From positions 84,391 to 148,390 of the forward strand of contig NZ_JAJFNK010000010.1 in assembly GCF_021739485.1 (NCBI RefSeq): a DNA stretch of 64,000 nt, in the 5' to 3' direction. Within the stretch, counting starts at the first letter, position 1, and each line of letters begins with the position of its first letter. Under the pieces are notes generated by a model, which had not been told where the DNA came from, did no database searches, and saw nothing but the letters and a program-made list of their open reading frames with translations. Both the position numbers and the translations under genes were made by a program. Source of the DNA: Alicyclobacillus tolerans (GTDB taxonomy: Bacteria > Bacillota > Bacilli > Alicyclobacillales > Alicyclobacillaceae). Shown one piece after another: positions 62,972 through 64,000 of this stretch.

Positions 62972-64000
62972 CTAGTTCGACTGCGAATTGCTTCCCGGGT
63001 TGGCGACAAACCGTCCGACGCCCAGGAGAATCTTTTGTCCCGCCTTCAGCCCGCTGGTGACTTCTACGGTCTGAGAACCCTGCAAGGCCACCTGCACCGG
63101 CTGGAAGTAGACGCCGCTGGGCAGGTTTTGATCGACTTGGTTCGGCACCTGGCTGGCAGATGTCGCCCCGCTGCCCGAGGAACTGCTGCCCGGGTTGTTG
63201 GAGGTGTTGGCAGTACTCGTCGAATGGCTCGAACTGCTGGAAGCTCCGGAGGTTTTCACGGGGTTTTTGCCCATGACGAACACCCCCTGCACGCCGTTGA
63301 TGGTTTGCAGCGACATCGTCGGAATGGACAAGGAGTTTTGACCCGTGTGGCCGGTCTCGATAGTCACGTTCCCGCTCATGCCCGGCTTTAAGGTATTGGA
63401 CGGGTCGTTCAGGGTGGCTTTCACCTTATACTCGTTCCCGTTGCCCGGAATCGGCGTGGGGTCCACTTCGAAGATTTGCCCCTTAAAGGTCTTTCCAGGC
63501 AGGGCCGAGACAGTCATGGTCACCGGTTCCCCGACTTTGACGTAGGGCAGCTGCGTGTCGCTGACCGAAAGGTCGACTTGCAGGTGCGGCACGTCGAGTA
63601 CGAACACCGGCTGCCCTGGGCTCACAACGTCCCCAACGGAGTTGTTCTTTTGTGTAATGATGCCGTCGACGGGAGCTTTCAATACGGCGTAACTGGCGTT
63701 GACCTGGGCGGTTTGCAGCTGCGCTTGAGCGGCCTGCACACCCGCCTGTGCGGTTTGGACGCCGGCTTGGGCCTGTTGGATTTGAGCCGGAGTGGCGGGC
63801 TGCTGCACTTGGCCCAATTGGGCTTGCGCCTGCTGCACGGCGGACTGTTCCTGCTTGACCGCATTGGCGGCGGCATCGAGTTGCTGCTGCTCCTGGGTGC
63901 GGTTGTTGTAATTCGCTTGGGCCGCAGCCAGGTTGTTCTGGGCGGCCGTGTAGGCAGCTTTTGCCGTAGACACCGAGGTTTGCGCCTGGGTTAAAGCGTC
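62972..64000 (-). CDS. HlyD-family efflux adaptor, partial at right edge
   Basis: The frame is open to the window end, so the N-terminus is missing; about 342 residues are visible. The visible part has an Ala/Gln-rich coiled coil (QQAQAGVQTAQAGVQAAQAQ), the second lipoyl half (APVDGIITQKNNSVGDVVSPGQPVF), a beta-barrel (VDLSVSDTQLPYVKVGEPV) and membrane-proximal strands (GMSGNVTIETGHTGQNSLSIPTMSLQ). A Ser/Thr/Gly-rich insert of ~45 residues interrupts the last domain. It is a separate adaptor from the 48 kb one and probably serves an ABC or RND pump beyond the edge. Confidence 0.85.
   Translation of the reverse strand, partial: DALTQAQTSVSTAKAAYTAAQNNLAAAQANYNNRTQEQQQLDAAANAVKQEQSAVQQAQAQLGQVQQPATPAQIQQAQAGVQTAQAGVQAAQAQLQTAQVNASYAVLKAPVDGIITQKNNSVGDVVSPGQPVFVLDVPHLQVDLSVSDTQLPYVKVGEPVTMTVSALPGKTFKGQIFEVDPTPIPGNGNEYKVKATLNDPSNTLKPGMSGNVTIETGHTGQNSLSIPTMSLQTINGVQGVFVMGKNPVKTSGASSSSSHSTSTANTSNNPGSSSSGSGATSASQVPNQVDQNLPSGVYFQPVQVALQGSQTVEVTSGLKAGQKILLGVGRFVANPGSNSQSN

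Overview
The window looks like chromosomal accessory DNA from a low-to-moderate GC Gram-positive, most likely an Alicyclobacillus-like member of the Bacilli. The signs are strong AGGAGG-type ribosome binding sites, many TTG and GTG starts, lipobox lipoproteins with no outer-membrane genes, and four secreted proteins sharing a 'TYMPIWYVM'-type stalk (copper-amine-oxidase N-terminal-like) domain. Genus is an inference. I see no rRNA, tRNA, CRISPR array or intact insertion sequence.

Layout. 0.2-2 kb: a GGDEF plus HD-GYP cyclic-di-GMP enzyme. 2.3-9 kb: a flavin monooxygenase, then a probable tartrate locus (divergent LysR regulator, D-tartrate dehydratase broken by a one-base frameshift, DASS anion carrier, CBS protein). 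9-19 kb: secreted low-complexity proteins, an OmpR-type two-component system beside a Gly/His-rich secreted repeat protein, and a FAH hydrolase/Ldh_2 dehydrogenase pair. 19.7-21.2 kb: a ParA plus ribbon-helix-helix partition cassette behind arrays of 8-bp iterons. 21-24 kb: a lipoprotein and an inositol-phosphatase-family enzyme. 23.5-30.6 kb: a complete acetone carboxylase operon with its sigma-54 activator, a near-consensus -24/-12 promoter and palindromic upstream activator sites. 31-35 kb: a divergent copper amine oxidase, an APC permease and a nickel/cobalt-transporter-like protein. 35-41 kb: an HD-GYP protein, a ferric-reductase-like membrane protein facing two small coiled-coil exported proteins, and a phosphodiester glycosidase. 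41-46 kb: a CitE-like lyase, then a molybdopterin formate dehydrogenase whose reading frame needs a selenocysteine UGA and is also broken by an 8-bp tandem duplication. A dense cluster of DnaA boxes starts inside the 3' end of that gene and continues past a YetF-like gene. 46-53 kb: a chemoreceptor and an RND efflux pump with a lipoprotein adaptor. 53-64 kb: three very large secreted repeat proteins and a second efflux adaptor that runs off the right edge.

How it fits together. The acetone carboxylase locus is the best defined functional unit: activator, enhancer sites, sigma-54 promoter and three subunits are all visible. The divergent amine oxidase and permease could feed carbonyl compounds into it, but that link is inference. 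The tartrate locus and the formate dehydrogenase both look recently damaged, by a homopolymer change and a short duplication; sequencing error has to be excluded. Short tandem repeats of 8-15 bp recur through the window and suggest active replication slippage.
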